A program made the position numbers and the translations under genes. Of a DNA stretch of 64,000 nucleotides, positions 43,250-52,107 are shown one piece after another (position 1 is the first letter of the stretch; each line of letters opens with the position of its first letter). The DNA lies in contig JBCBKO010000001.1 of the NCBI GenBank assembly GCA_038521865.1, positions 62,001-126,000 of the forward strand. Reading direction: 5' to 3'. Origin of the DNA: CALBPI01 sp038521865 (GTDB taxonomy: Bacteria; Pseudomonadota; Gammaproteobacteria; Steroidobacterales; Woeseiaceae). The notes under the pieces were generated by a model that searched no databases, was not told the origin of the DNA, and saw nothing but the letters and a program-made list of their open reading frames with translations.

Positions 43250-43845
43250 TGCGTGCGCGAGACATGGGCATCGCGGTTTGTCAGTCATGTCAGTCGTTGA
43301 TCGAAACACCCGGGACAGCATGTCCGTTCTGCGGCGCAAAAACAGCGATGCGTAAAAAAGATAGTGTGCAGAAAGTGTGGGCGTTTTGGATCGCCGGCGT
43401 GCTAGCTTACATTCCCGGAAACTTATATCCAATTATGGTGACCGAGTCATTTTCAGGGGCGAAGGCCTCGACGATCGTGGAAGGCGTATCGGCTCTGCTA
43501 CACCATGGTAGTTACGCAGTCGCTATTGTCGTGTTTGTTGCAAGCATTGTTGTACCTGTTGCGAAATTCGTGATCATTGCCTGGTTGGCGTTGACCGTTC
43601 AGTTTCGCTGGCAGGTAAGCGAACAACGCAGAATTGAGGCGTATGAGGTGATCGAGTTCATCGGTCGTTGGTCGATGGTCGACGTATTCGTCGTCGCAGC
43701 ATTGAGCGCTTTGATTCAGGTCGGCGGATTCATGTCAGTGAAACCGGGTATCGGTATCAATGCCTTTGCGTTGTCTGTGATGTTCACCATGCTGTCGGCG
43801 ATGAGTTTCGATTCACGTCGTATTTGGGATGCTAAATCAGAATGA
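43249..43845 (+). CDS. pqiA: Paraquat-inducible protein A, second half (PqiA-like), 198 aa
   Basis: This second PqiA module has its own zinc-ribbon (C11, C14, C25, C28: VCQSCQSLI and ACPFCGAK). Membrane segments follow: VWAFWIAGVLAYIPGNLYPIM, AVAIVVFVASIVVPVAKFVII and MVDVFVVAALSALIQVG. The family block is FIGRWSMVDVFVVAALSA. The ATG overlaps the stop of the first module gene, and its own stop overlaps the PqiB start (ATGA), so all are translationally coupled. A longer frame upstream has no start support. Together the two genes replace the single PqiA of enterobacteria. Confidence 0.9.
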   Translation: MRARDMGIAVCQSCQSLIETPGTACPFCGAKTAMRKKDSVQKVWAFWIAGVLAYIPGNLYPIMVTESFSGAKASTIVEGVSALLHHGSYAVAIVVFVASIVVPVAKFVIIAWLALTVQFRWQVSEQRRIEAYEVIEFIGRWSMVDVFVVAALSALIQVGGFMSVKPGIGINAFALSVMFTMLSAMSFDSRRIWDAKSE

Positions 43846-45509
43846 GCGACGAGCGACTCAAATCACCCAAGGTAGAAGTCATCGAGCGTGGAAAGATTTC
43901 ACGGGTGTGGATCGTGCCAATAGTCGCGTTCGTCATCGGTGGACTGGTGGTTTGGCAATCGTTTGCCGAGCAAGGTCCATTGATAGAAATCGCCTTCGAA
44001 CAGGGGCATGGCATCACGGCCGGCAAAACGGAGATACGTTACGCCGATGTCACTGTGGGTTTGGTGGAATCAATCTCCTTATCGCAAGACTTATCCGGGG
44101 TTTTGGTGAAGGCACGTTTGGAGCGCTTCATGGAACCATTCCTTGGCGAGACCACCCAGTTCTGGGTCGTCAAGGCGGATTTCCGTGGCACCAATGTTTC
44201 CGGATTGAGCACGATATTCTCCGGTGCTTTTATTGAAGCGGGTTGGGATGCAAAGCCCACACGCAAACAACGGAAGTTCGATGGGCTCGAACAAAGGCCA
44301 CTAACGCCACCGGGCGCCGCCGGGCGGCACTTCACCCTTACCGCGCCGACCGCCGCTTCTATTTCTGTTGGCGCGCCGGTTTTCTATCGCAATCTGCCGG
44401 TCGGCAGGATTGAAGCGGTGGCTTTGAACGAGACGCTCTCTGCTGTCGAATTTACAGCCTTTGTAGAGGCCCCGTATGATCAATTACTGGGAACGTCCAC
44501 ACGGTTTTGGAACGTTTCTGGACTCGATGTTGATGTCGGTTTCGACGGCGTACGTCTACATTTCAATTCGGTGAACTCGTTGCTGGTAGGTGGCGTGGCT
44601 TTTGGGAATATCGGTCGCACCGTCGGTACGGGCGCTGCCAGCATCGAAAAGCCCTATTTGCTCTATAGAAACCGTAACTCAGCGATCGAGGCGGGATTCG
44701 AGATTCAAGAGGGCAGAGGGTATTTGTTGATGGCTGAATTTGATGAATCGATTCGTGGTCTGGAGGCGGGTGCGCCGATCGAGTGGCAGGGCATCCTCGT
44801 CGGTCGAGTCAAAGATGTCGTATTTGACCTTGGACCGCCTGGGTCAAATGAACGCCGAATTTATGCCGTTCTTGAGATGCAACCTAGCCGAGTTGGATTG
44901 GATAACCTCGGTGACGAAGCGCTGCAAGAAAGTATGACGGCGTGGGTAGCATCAGGCATGCGCGCACAGCTCGCTGCCGGCAACGTACTCAGTGGTCGGA
45001 AACTCATTAAGCTGATCGATGACGCTGCGCCCGCTGACGATGCGAGGCGCATTGATTTTTCAGCCAAACCTTACCCGCGACTGCCAACTATACCTGCGCC
45101 CAATTTGGATGCGGTGTCGAGTAACGTGCAGAAAATTGTTGCCGACGTGGCGCAGTTGCCGATCGATCAATTGGTTGGTTCTCTGATCCAACTCGTTGAC
45201 GGTGCGGGCGCCTTCGTGACCGATCCAGCACTCGGCGATATTCCCGATGAGTTACGGGCGGCGCTCGTTTCGCTGAACATGGTGGCTGCGAACCTGAGTG
45301 ATGCGAGTCAAGATCTGCCGCAGCTGATCGACAACATCATCACCGTGGTCGCCGTCGCTGAAAGAACCCTGTCTGGGCTGTCCCCCGACTCGGAGGTCTA
45401 CGTCGAGCTGTCGGCCGCGCTTAGTGAGTTGAAAGATGCGACTCATGCGGTTGCAGAGTTGTTGCAGACGCTCGAGGACAAACCCAACGCACTGATCCTG
45501 GGGAAATAG
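43842..45509 (+). CDS. pqiB: Intermembrane transport protein PqiB (three MCE domains)
   Basis: One N-terminal membrane helix (VWIVPIVAFVIGGLVVWQSF) is followed by three MCE/MlaD domains starting at about residues 45 (GPLIEIAFEQGHGITAGKTEIRY in pieces), 160 (HFTLTAPTAASISVGAPVFYR) and 285 (YLLMAEFDESIRGLEAGAPIEW). A long C-terminal helical tail (about 420-555) comes after them. In E. coli PqiB the MCE rings and the coiled-coil tail form a syringe-like tunnel across the periplasm for lipids. The length of 555 aa is close to E. coli PqiB (546). It overlaps PqiA by 4 nt and is followed 1 nt later by PqiC. Confidence 0.94.
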   Translation: MSDERLKSPKVEVIERGKISRVWIVPIVAFVIGGLVVWQSFAEQGPLIEIAFEQGHGITAGKTEIRYADVTVGLVESISLSQDLSGVLVKARLERFMEPFLGETTQFWVVKADFRGTNVSGLSTIFSGAFIEAGWDAKPTRKQRKFDGLEQRPLTPPGAAGRHFTLTAPTAASISVGAPVFYRNLPVGRIEAVALNETLSAVEFTAFVEAPYDQLLGTSTRFWNVSGLDVDVGFDGVRLHFNSVNSLLVGGVAFGNIGRTVGTGAASIEKPYLLYRNRNSAIEAGFEIQEGRGYLLMAEFDESIRGLEAGAPIEWQGILVGRVKDVVFDLGPPGSNERRIYAVLEMQPSRVGLDNLGDEALQESMTAWVASGMRAQLAAGNVLSGRKLIKLIDDAAPADDARRIDFSAKPYPRLPTIPAPNLDAVSSNVQKIVADVAQLPIDQLVGSLIQLVDGAGAFVTDPALGDIPDELRAALVSLNMVAANLSDASQDLPQLIDNIITVVAVAERTLSGLSPDSEVYVELSAALSELKDATHAVAELLQTLEDKPNALILGK

Positions 45510-45510
45510 A

Positions 45511-46095
45511 ATGACGATGAAGCGCCGCATTGGGTTGTTGCTTGTGGCCATTGGCTCGCAGACGCTCCTTGCCGGATGTGGCAGCGGTCCGCAACCGCAG
45601 CGATATGTGCTGCCAGCGCCGCCGGTTCATTCGTCGGCCAACGCGGGCGATCGGCGTATCGTCATCACTAGGGTTCAGTTACCGGCTTACGCCAGAAATG
45701 ACTCGATTTCAACGCTTCAACCAGACCTCACCATTTCCGAGAGTCGCGATTCGCACTGGGCCTCGCCGCCCGTGGAGTCGGTATCCACCGTACTTGCAAG
45801 ACATATTGAGGAGACAACCCATGCGGTCGTTGCTTTACGCCCCGTCAGCACACGGTTTGATGCGTCAGCTCGTGTCGCGGTCGTCTTTGATACGTTTGTC
45901 CGGCTGCCCAGCAACGCCGCTTTTGTCGAGGGTCAATTTAGCGTCGAGACGACAAGCGGCACCGCGGTACAACGCTTTTCATTCGAGGAAGCAGCGGACG
46001 GGCTTGGAACTGCCGGATACATGGGTGCAACCTCCAAGGGACTGGCGCAAGTGGCGCGCTTGATCGCAGAGGCGATGAAAAGCGATCAGCACTAA
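45511..46095 (+). CDS. pqiC: PqiC-like lipoprotein (ABC-type transport auxiliary)
   Basis: The lipobox LLAGC (cysteine near residue 23) marks an outer-membrane-facing lipoprotein. The mature part has the DUF330/PqiC fold: RYVLPAPP, then RIVITRVQLPAYARNDSI, SHWASPPVESVSTVLARHIEE. It lies directly after pqiB (1-nt gap), exactly as in the E. coli pqiABC operon, where PqiC docks the PqiB tunnel to the outer membrane. AAGGAG after the gene belongs to the next gene. Confidence 0.9.
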   Translation: MTMKRRIGLLLVAIGSQTLLAGCGSGPQPQRYVLPAPPVHSSANAGDRRIVITRVQLPAYARNDSISTLQPDLTISESRDSHWASPPVESVSTVLARHIEETTHAVVALRPVSTRFDASARVAVVFDTFVRLPSNAAFVEGQFSVETTSGTAVQRFSFEEAADGLGTAGYMGATSKGLAQVARLIAEAMKSDQH

Positions 46096-46105
46096 GGAGA
46101 TAGCC

Positions 46106-47125
46106 ATGTCAAAAGTCAAACTCGTCTCGCATTTGTCCTCATGGGGCATTGCAAGCTGTCTTATCTTTCTTTCGGTGCCTGCATTCGCCCGAGGCGATTA
46201 CCAGCAGTGCATTCTCGATGCCATTGCATCCGCTAAAGATGATGCCCGAGTGGCAGATATTCGGGCGCAGTGTGCCGCACGATTTTCGGTGCCGCCTCTG
46301 ACTACCTCGGATAATCGTGAGTCACCGGTGTTTGAACAAGGTGTCATGCGTGAAAGGCTGCAGATGGAAATCGACGCAGAGAATACGCCCTTCATGTTCA
46401 CGCCGCACCTTCCCAACTATTTCGGGTATTCGACCTTTGAACCCAACCAGGCGCCATTTTCACCGCTAACCGAGATAAATGACAGCGTCGAAAATCAGGA
46501 AGCCGTGTTTCAGTTGAGCTTTAAGGCGCCTATTTGGAGAGACATGTTTGGTTCGGGCCTGAATACGTATTTTGCCTATACCGCAAAGTCATGGTGGCAG
46601 GTTGCGAATAGTGAATTCTCCAATCCGTTTCGTGAGACCAACTACATGCCTGAGGTTTTCGTTCGCGATGTACGTGGTAAGGACGTTCTAGGACTTGATG
46701 TGGTGGGTTGGTCTCTGGGTGTGGCGCACGAGTCCAATGGTCGTGAGCAAGCACTCTCACGGAGTTGGAATAGGGTAATTGGTCGCGCGGGTATCCAATT
46801 GCATGACGATGTTTCCCTGTTTGGCCAGCTTTGGTACCGAATCCCCGACGATGAGGACGACGACAACCCGAATGAATACCGCTTCTATGGGTATGGTGAT
46901 GTTCGGGCTGTGTGGACACCGAACAAGAACACCTTCACGGCCATGGTGCGCCCTGGAACAGAGGAGCTAAGCTATGAGTTGACGTGGAGTTATCCTGTCA
47001 GCCGCGTCTTTCGAGTTTATGCCTCTTACTACAATGGCTTCGGCGAAAGCTTGCTCGACTATGATTTCGACGGAAGGCGATTCATGCTCGGCATCGCTCT
47101 CAACGACTTTATTGCGAGACAGTAA
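46106..47125 (+). CDS. pldA: Outer-membrane phospholipase A (OMPLA)
   Basis: A signal peptide is followed by a short N-terminal extension with two cysteines and then the PLA1 beta-barrel. The catalytic triad is clear: HESNG gives H208 and S210, and N222 lies in SRSWNR. The spacing (2 and 12) is identical to H142/S144/N156 of E. coli OMPLA. The enzyme hydrolyses phospholipids that appear in the outer leaflet of the outer membrane. AAGGAG 6 nt before the ATG gives a strong start. It follows pqiC by 10 nt, so removal of mislocalised lipid and inter-membrane lipid transport seem co-expressed. The stop overlaps the protease start (TAATG). Confidence 0.95.
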   Translation: MSKVKLVSHLSSWGIASCLIFLSVPAFARGDYQQCILDAIASAKDDARVADIRAQCAARFSVPPLTTSDNRESPVFEQGVMRERLQMEIDAENTPFMFTPHLPNYFGYSTFEPNQAPFSPLTEINDSVENQEAVFQLSFKAPIWRDMFGSGLNTYFAYTAKSWWQVANSEFSNPFRETNYMPEVFVRDVRGKDVLGLDVVGWSLGVAHESNGREQALSRSWNRVIGRAGIQLHDDVSLFGQLWYRIPDDEDDDNPNEYRFYGYGDVRAVWTPNKNTFTAMVRPGTEELSYELTWSYPVSRVFRVYASYYNGFGESLLDYDFDGRRFMLGIALNDFIARQ

Positions 47126-48141
47126 TGAGACCATATATATTTTTGATTGCGGCACTCCTTGGACTTTTCGGCAGTCAGCTTAGTGTTGCCAATGACGTTG
47201 TGAAGACCTTTAAAAAAGTAGACCCATCTGTTGTGACGATTCATACAGTGGGTCGCACGACCAATGGCTTTGGTGGACAGACGTCGATGGCCGGCCTCGG
47301 ATCTGGGGTCGTTATCGACAAGCAAGGCCACGTGATGACCGCTGCACACGTTGTACAGACGGCGGATCTCGTTCAGGTTGAGTTTGTTGATGGCTTTGAG
47401 ACCACCGCCGCCATTGTTTATTCCGATCCGGCTCGTGATGTATCGCTCCTGAAGCTGGATGAACTACCCAAGAATTTAGTCTGGTCAAAGTTGGGAAATT
47501 CCGACGATGTGGAGACTGGGGATCAGGTGTTCGTTATTGGAGCACCATTTGGCCTTAGTCATACGCTCACCGTCGGATACGTATCTGGTCGACGACCGGC
47601 AGCACCTGATGAGTCTGCGGGTCTTTTGGCCGAAGTATTGCAAACAGACGCTGCGATCAATCAAGGAAATTCCGGAGGGCCACTGTATGACACTGGCGGT
47701 AAGGTGATTGGCATCGTCAGTCATATCCGATCGAGTTCCGGCGGATCGCAGGGCCTAGGGTTTGCCGTTACCATCAACGATGCGGTCGAAACGCTGCTCA
47801 CTTACAACCGCCCGTGGACAGGTATGACTGGTATTGTGATTACTGGGAAATTGGCGAGAGCGCTTAATATTCCTCAGTCCCATAGCATTCTCGTTCAAAG
47901 GACTGCCGAGAGCTCGCCAAGCTCTCGGTTTGGACTCAGACCGAGCAGCATCCCGGTGCTCATTGGCGGCAGAGAGTTGTTGGTCGGTGGCGATATAATC
48001 TTGGCGGTAAACGATATCGCGATCTCCCCGACGATTGATGAGGACTTACTCAAGTTGAGGGATGCGAAGCCGGAGGCATTGATGCGTCTGACTGTGCTAC
48101 GCGAGGGCAAGCGCGTGGTTCTAACCGGTCCTGCACCGTAA
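47125..48141 (+). CDS. Periplasmic trypsin-like S1C protease with PDZ-like domain (DegP/HtrA-like)
   Basis: A signal peptide (MRPYIFLIAALLGLFGSQLSVA) precedes a chymotrypsin-fold protease. The triad is H75 (MTAAHV), D105 (DPARDVSLL) and S183 (GNSGGP). A single degenerate PDZ-like domain follows at about 235-330 (GIVITGKLARALNIPQSHSIL, then GGDIILAVNDIAI). At 338 aa it is close to DegS-type proteins, but it has a cleavable signal rather than an anchor. It is coupled to pldA by an overlapping TAATG. A role in outer-membrane quality control together with the lipid genes is a reasonable inference. Confidence 0.9.
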   Translation: MRPYIFLIAALLGLFGSQLSVANDVVKTFKKVDPSVVTIHTVGRTTNGFGGQTSMAGLGSGVVIDKQGHVMTAAHVVQTADLVQVEFVDGFETTAAIVYSDPARDVSLLKLDELPKNLVWSKLGNSDDVETGDQVFVIGAPFGLSHTLTVGYVSGRRPAAPDESAGLLAEVLQTDAAINQGNSGGPLYDTGGKVIGIVSHIRSSSGGSQGLGFAVTINDAVETLLTYNRPWTGMTGIVITGKLARALNIPQSHSILVQRTAESSPSSRFGLRPSSIPVLIGGRELLVGGDIILAVNDIAISPTIDEDLLKLRDAKPEALMRLTVLREGKRVVLTGPAP

Positions 48142-48655
48142 GTCGAAACGTGGTGCGACCGATGTATTTGGACGACCGAACAGAGGGAAGAAAGACTGAT
48201 AAATACCCGCTTGGATTCATACCGGTGTGTTCGTATTGCTTAGAAATCCTAATTTGTTCTGAAGCACCAGATACGTGTCCGAACCTTCCTTGTGCCGTTC
48301 TTGTTAGCAATCGCTTAGTGTTACGTGGGATGACGCCCTGAACTGCAAGTTTGATGAGTGCTCGCGGTCTAAAACCGGACAGTCACAATTATGCGAGGCA
48401 TACCGCATTCTATGAAGTGAATCAAAATGGCGACTGCCAACTGCTTTATCCCTTGCGGTAATCTAGAAAAGAGGCGAGCGTCATTGCTGCATTCAATCAC
48501 TCTCTATTCACTGGTGTCGGCGTTTTAGCCCCAAGTAACTCCGCAAGGTTATGAAGATGAAGGTCTTCCTTCGGGCTGAATCGCCCCGGGCAATGGGTTA
48601 TGTGTTGTGAATGCAAGCTCGTGCGAAGACGATGGACTTATTTGAACAATGCCTC
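48142..48655. other. Intergenic between the protease gene and the ndh-like gene
   Basis: These 514 nt lie between convergent genes and hold no supported gene. A small hairpin, GCCTC/GAGGC, at 48651-48664 overlaps the stop of the minus-strand gene and may help end that transcript. There is no repeat copy. Confidence 0.45.
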
Positions 48656-49972
48656 CTAATCGAGGCGGATTTTCGGCTTTACAAGTCTGTTTAGCCCGTC
48701 TCGAAGGTATAAGACTGTTCCACCGAACGCGCCATACAGACCGAACTGGTGCATGCGGTAAAACAAACGATGCGCTTGTTTCGCGACAAAACCCTTCAAA
48801 GCAATCGAGGGCATGTACCCCTTACTCGTAAGTTCGCCAAAGGCTCCATAGTGGCTTAACGAGACCAGAGAACCCATATCATTAAACTTGAATGGTCGGA
48901 TTGACACTCTTTCCATACGAGCTGGGATCGACTTGTAAAGATAATCGGCCTGTTGACGCGCAACCTGGCCGGTGGGAGGAAGTAAACGATCGGGCATCTC
49001 GGAGTTTGGGCATGCTGCACAGTCGCCTAATGCGAAGATGTCGGGATGGCTCGTTGTGAGATATTCGTCGACTTGAATCTGACCGGTTTTAGAAAGCGCT
49101 AGGTTGGTTCCCGATTTTAGCTCCTTTGGACTTGCTATCCCTGCGGCCCAAACTCGCAACTCAGCTCTTATCGACTCCCCATCTGTCAAATGAAAGCTCT
49201 CGGCATCCACACGAGAGACCCTTGCGTCGTTTCTGACGGTTACACCTGCTTCCATTAGTTTTTCTGTCACTTGACGGCTAACGTCCTCCGAGAAAGCAGA
49301 TAGCACCCTAGTACTGGAATTTAGAAGCGTCACGTTCAAAATCTCGTTGAGGTTAGCGGCACCATATGAGGATCCAATATCCCTCAGAGTTGCCACATCT
49401 GCAGCGAACTCTACTCCAGTCGCGCCGCCTCCGACGATCGCAATTGTCATCGGAGTGTTCGTTATGACTGCGTGCGCCAATACAGATCTCAGCGTCGCAT
49501 TAAGTCGTTCGGCATTCCATAAAGTATCGATGAATTCACAGTGCTCTCGAACACCAGAGACATCGAAATCATTGGCTTGACTGCCAACCGCAAAAACGAG
49601 GACGTCATAGTAGAGTTCGGCATTCAAGGTGGGTTGATTGGGTAAATCCGATATCTCAATTTTAATGGACTTTGCATCGGTATTAAGAGCACAAAATGCT
49701 CCGGGTACGAAACGGAACCCTGCGCTTTTCGCTTGAGCGATGAGGGGGATACCTTCAACGTTTGAATGCGAGGTACCCGAGGCGAACGTATGCAGCATAG
49801 GCTTCCAGACGTGAACGGGTGCTCGATCAACGAGATATACTTCAACAGCTACGTTGCGTCGATACTTTCTAGCCAGACGTGTCGCGAGCATTAGTCCCCC
49901 TATGCCCGCACCGATGATGACAATACGCCGGGTTCCGGGCGTCTTGCCCAGTTTATGAATATCCTGTGGCAT
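48656..49972 (-). CDS. ndh: Type II NADH dehydrogenase (NDH-2), 438 aa
   Basis: The FAD-binding dinucleotide fold is at the N-terminus (VIIGAGIGGLMLATRLAR), the NADH-binding fold is in the middle (IAIVGGGATGVEFAADVA), and the late FAD motif is DIFALGDCAACP. A C-terminal amphipathic stretch (GFVAKQAHRLFYRMHQFGLYGAFGG) serves membrane association. NDH-2 oxidises NADH and passes electrons to quinone without pumping protons. It follows the pirin gene by 5 nt on the same strand, so the two form an operon, a linkage that hints at redox or stress control of respiration. Confidence 0.9.
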   Translation of the reverse strand: MPQDIHKLGKTPGTRRIVIIGAGIGGLMLATRLARKYRRNVAVEVYLVDRAPVHVWKPMLHTFASGTSHSNVEGIPLIAQAKSAGFRFVPGAFCALNTDAKSIKIEISDLPNQPTLNAELYYDVLVFAVGSQANDFDVSGVREHCEFIDTLWNAERLNATLRSVLAHAVITNTPMTIAIVGGGATGVEFAADVATLRDIGSSYGAANLNEILNVTLLNSSTRVLSAFSEDVSRQVTEKLMEAGVTVRNDARVSRVDAESFHLTDGESIRAELRVWAAGIASPKELKSGTNLALSKTGQIQVDEYLTTSHPDIFALGDCAACPNSEMPDRLLPPTGQVARQQADYLYKSIPARMERVSIRPFKFNDMGSLVSLSHYGAFGELTSKGYMPSIALKGFVAKQAHRLFYRMHQFGLYGAFGGTVLYLRDGLNRLVKPKIRLD

Positions 49973-49977
49973 AAGTT

Positions 49978-50814
49978 TTATCTCTCAATTCTTGGAAATC
50001 GCCCTGCACGATAGTCTGCATCCCATTGGCGAAGTTTAGCCATTGACGACCCGACGAAGCTACCGGCAATAAATCGTGGACTGGGAAACCCATCGCCTCC
50101 GAAAAGTACTGCGCGACAGCCTACCTCGCTCTCGAGCGTTAAACTGGCGCCCGATTGGAGAACCGATAGTGTATGGGGATAGAGCTGTGCACCGCCGATC
50201 TGTCCGGTTCCTTCCAAGATATAAAGTGCTCGCTCCTCATATCGATTTTCAATTTCTATCTTCGTATCCCTTTGGAGTAAAACGTCACAAAACAGCGTGG
50301 GCGAATACTGCGTTGTTGGTGCTATCAAACCCCATGCCTCACCGATCAAGACTCGCGCTTCAATGCCATCGCCAGATATTTTGGGAATCTTATCGGCTAA
50401 GTGCCGCTCAAAAGCGGGTGCCATATCTTCATGTGACTCAGGCAGCGCAATCCACATTTGTACGAAGTAGATATCGAGTTCCGTTGCAGGGTCGTCCGGG
50501 TGTGGCCGCTCTTCGTGTGTAACCCCGCGTCCTGCTGTCATCAACGCGATGTCTCCAGTCTCAATTCTTTCGTCATGACCAGCGCTATCAAGGTGATGTC
50601 CATGCCCATCCAATAGATACGTGAATGTACAAAGCCCTGCGTGCGGGTGTTCGCCAACTCCGCTTTGTGTTGTCCGCTTTATGCGACTTGGCCCGCCCTG
50701 ATCCATAAAGATAAATGGCCCAACCATAGTTCTCGATGCGTTCGGCAGTACCCGGCGAACAGGAATCTCCCCAAGATGCTCTACTCGCGGTGACAGGGTT
50801 TCGATAATTGCCAT
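49978..50814 (-). CDS. Pirin family protein, 278 aa
   Basis: This is a bicupin pirin with the N-terminal metal site in GEHPHAGLCTFTYLLDGHGHHLDS (three histidines) and the glutamate of GVTHEERP. The C-terminal cupin lies at about 170-230 (RYEERALYILEGTGQIGGAQL). Pirins bind Fe and act as quercetinase-like enzymes or redox-dependent regulators. The ATG at 50814 is the likely start. It is the first gene of the pirin-ndh operon. The spacer upstream contains only short frames. Confidence 0.9.
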   Translation of the reverse strand: MAIIETLSPRVEHLGEIPVRRVLPNASRTMVGPFIFMDQGGPSRIKRTTQSGVGEHPHAGLCTFTYLLDGHGHHLDSAGHDERIETGDIALMTAGRGVTHEERPHPDDPATELDIYFVQMWIALPESHEDMAPAFERHLADKIPKISGDGIEARVLIGEAWGLIAPTTQYSPTLFCDVLLQRDTKIEIENRYEERALYILEGTGQIGGAQLYPHTLSVLQSGASLTLESEVGCRAVLFGGDGFPSPRFIAGSFVGSSMAKLRQWDADYRAGRFPRIER

Positions 50815-51329
50815 AGAGGATCAAAAAAAAAGCGATGTGGACGGCGGTGTTAAACCAATTAAGATGTTGTCGATCTATGGTGATTTTGTCCAGCAGAATG
50901 ACACAACTCTCCGATGTGCCTTTTGAGTATTTACAGGCAAATTTTGCGCATGGATTTGTTGTGGGTTTGACCTACCTTGTGATTTTCGGACCAATCGATT
51001 CACAGAGGTCCGTTTCTCTAACGCTTAATTGCCAGCTTTCGGTCGAGGCTGTCTGATACCCCGATGACGACGATCGGGACCAGCGCAGTCGATAAGGGCG
51101 ATTCTCGCTACCTATAAGGGTAGGGCAGCACTAGAAATCGACCAGAATTAGCTGCTTATGATCGCGAAAGTGCTCCCGAAACTTGCTGTTGGTAGGCTGC
51201 TTTCGCCAGCTTAGCGGTCGTTCCAGCGTCTGCTTTCGCGTTACTATCAACGACTGTTGATGACCCAAAGCGGAATGTCGCGCCAAACATTTGGTAAAAC
51301 GTGAATGACTCGTTGCGCGGAGGTAGAAC
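50815..51329. other. Intergenic with a degenerate repeat copy
   Basis: These 515 nt carry no supported gene. They should contain the promoter of the pirin-ndh operon. The tail of repeat copy 7 is at 51241-51267. TGCTTTCGC occurs twice (51199 and 51232), which suggests a partial duplication of a repeat head. Confidence 0.45.
51210..51267 (+). repeat. Dispersed repeat, copy 7 (degenerate head, conserved tail)
   Basis: The tail TACTATCAACGACTGTTGATGACCC is conserved in pieces (TACTAT at 51244-51249, CTGTTGATGACCC after it). The TGGCCG block is not intact; the nearest match is AGCGGTCG at 51214-51221. The next start codon (51330) lies 80 nt after the hexamer. Confidence 0.5.
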
Positions 51330-51692
51330 TTGGATATCTATTCTGAACTTGTCGTCGCGCTCAATGATGCTGGAGTTGCTCGAACTTGGTTACAAGAGCT
51401 CGTTACCTGCCATGATGAGATCGTGGCCGATTCAAAGAGCTTCGACAAAGCCGTTTATCCGTTTTTCACGTTTCTATGCCTGAACGGCTTTACGCTTTTG
51501 GCCATTTACCACTCGGATACCAACATAATGCTCGTTGGGCTGGAAATCCCCGATCAAGAAATGATCGAAATGGGCAATCGGTTGGCAATGAGCGATGTCC
51601 CTCAGGTTGAAGAGTTCCTGGGTAGCAATGCTCGGCTTATCCGATTTGGCGAATCGGTCACTCTTATGGCTTTAGGCGCAAAAATGGCTTAG
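51330..51692 (+). CDS. Small hypothetical protein, 120 aa, TTG start
   Basis: GGAGGT (51319-51324) lies about 6 nt before a TTG codon, which makes TTG the likely start. The protein has no signal peptide. It is mostly helical, with one moderately hydrophobic stretch (FFTFLCLNGFTLLAIYHS) flanked by acidic residues. I do not recognise the family. It is bounded by repeat copy 7 upstream and copy 8 downstream like the small genes at 1.9-3.6 kb, and is therefore likely another small independent unit. Confidence 0.55.
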   Translation: MDIYSELVVALNDAGVARTWLQELVTCHDEIVADSKSFDKAVYPFFTFLCLNGFTLLAIYHSDTNIMLVGLEIPDQEMIEMGNRLAMSDVPQVEEFLGSNARLIRFGESVTLMALGAKMA

Positions 51693-51705
51693 AAAACCGA
51701 GCTGT

Positions 51706-51751
51706 GGCCGACCGCTTTTGGCCGGTGCCGCCGAAAAGCTAAGGACAGAGT
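51706..51751 (+). repeat. Dispersed repeat, copy 8 (5' part)
   Basis: GACCGCTTTTGGCCG at 51710-51724, with TATGGG exactly 26 nt later at 51751-51756. The tail is absent, and the ATG of the following reading frame lies within the hexamer position. A second TGGCCG precedes it at 51704. Confidence 0.55.
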
Positions 51752-51961
51752 ATGGGTCTCGATAGCCTAGTAGCAGACATCGAAGCGTTGGAGGAAGACG
51801 GGGCGATCGTTCTCCTCTAATGGGATGGCGAGCGGGACTTGAACAAGCGAACGGTAGTCGTACAAAAACCCGGTTCCGATTACTCGTTTCGGCGTGATTC
51901 AGACGACCTAGCCGAGGCCCTACAAGCGGCGATAGACAACTATCGTTCAACGTTTGGATGA
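51752..51961 (+). pseudogene. Small gene with one in-frame TAA
   Basis: The frame begins MGLDSLVADIEALEEDGAIV, continues LL, then meets TAA at 51818-51820. It goes on in the same frame for 46 codons (WDGERDLNKRTVVVQKPGS and so on) to the TGA at 51959-51961. The part after the TAA reads like a coherent small domain (strand, then the helix DDLAEALQAAIDNYRSTFG), so the two halves most likely formed one 69-residue protein. The final TGA is the first triplet of repeat copy 9. Family unknown. A nonsense mutation is the simplest reading. Confidence 0.6.
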
Positions 51962-52022
51962 CCGCTTCTGGCCGGATCGAGAAACACACCGACCGTCAGC
52001 TATACTCACGGCTGTTGACCCA
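51959..52022 (+). repeat. Dispersed repeat, copy 9 (best match to consensus)
   Basis: TGACCGCTTCTGGCCG at 51959-51974, then exactly 26 nt, then TATACT at 52001-52006, then CACGGCTGTTGACCC to 52021. This copy defines the consensus. Its TGA ends the preceding broken gene. Confidence 0.8.
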
Positions 52023-52063
52023 TTGCTACCTCTCGAAATATTTCTCAGCTCGCGAAGAACGTC

Positions 52064-52106
52064 GTCAAGCAGGAAGGTGTCTATAGAACTCAGGCCGTAT
52101 CAGTCA
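52064..52106 (+). mobile_element. Remnant of an IS3-family end (related to IS element 1)
   Basis: Read on the minus strand, TGATACGGCCTGAGTT, a few bases, TAGACACC and TTC...CTGCTT match the orfB end of IS element 1 (7560-7593) with few differences. Only about 40 bp are left. Confidence 0.65.
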
Positions 52107-52107
52107 G

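Noticed and set aside
48142..48655. Hidden gene in the 514-nt gap
   Set aside because: All frames are short, without start signals or recognisable protein patterns.
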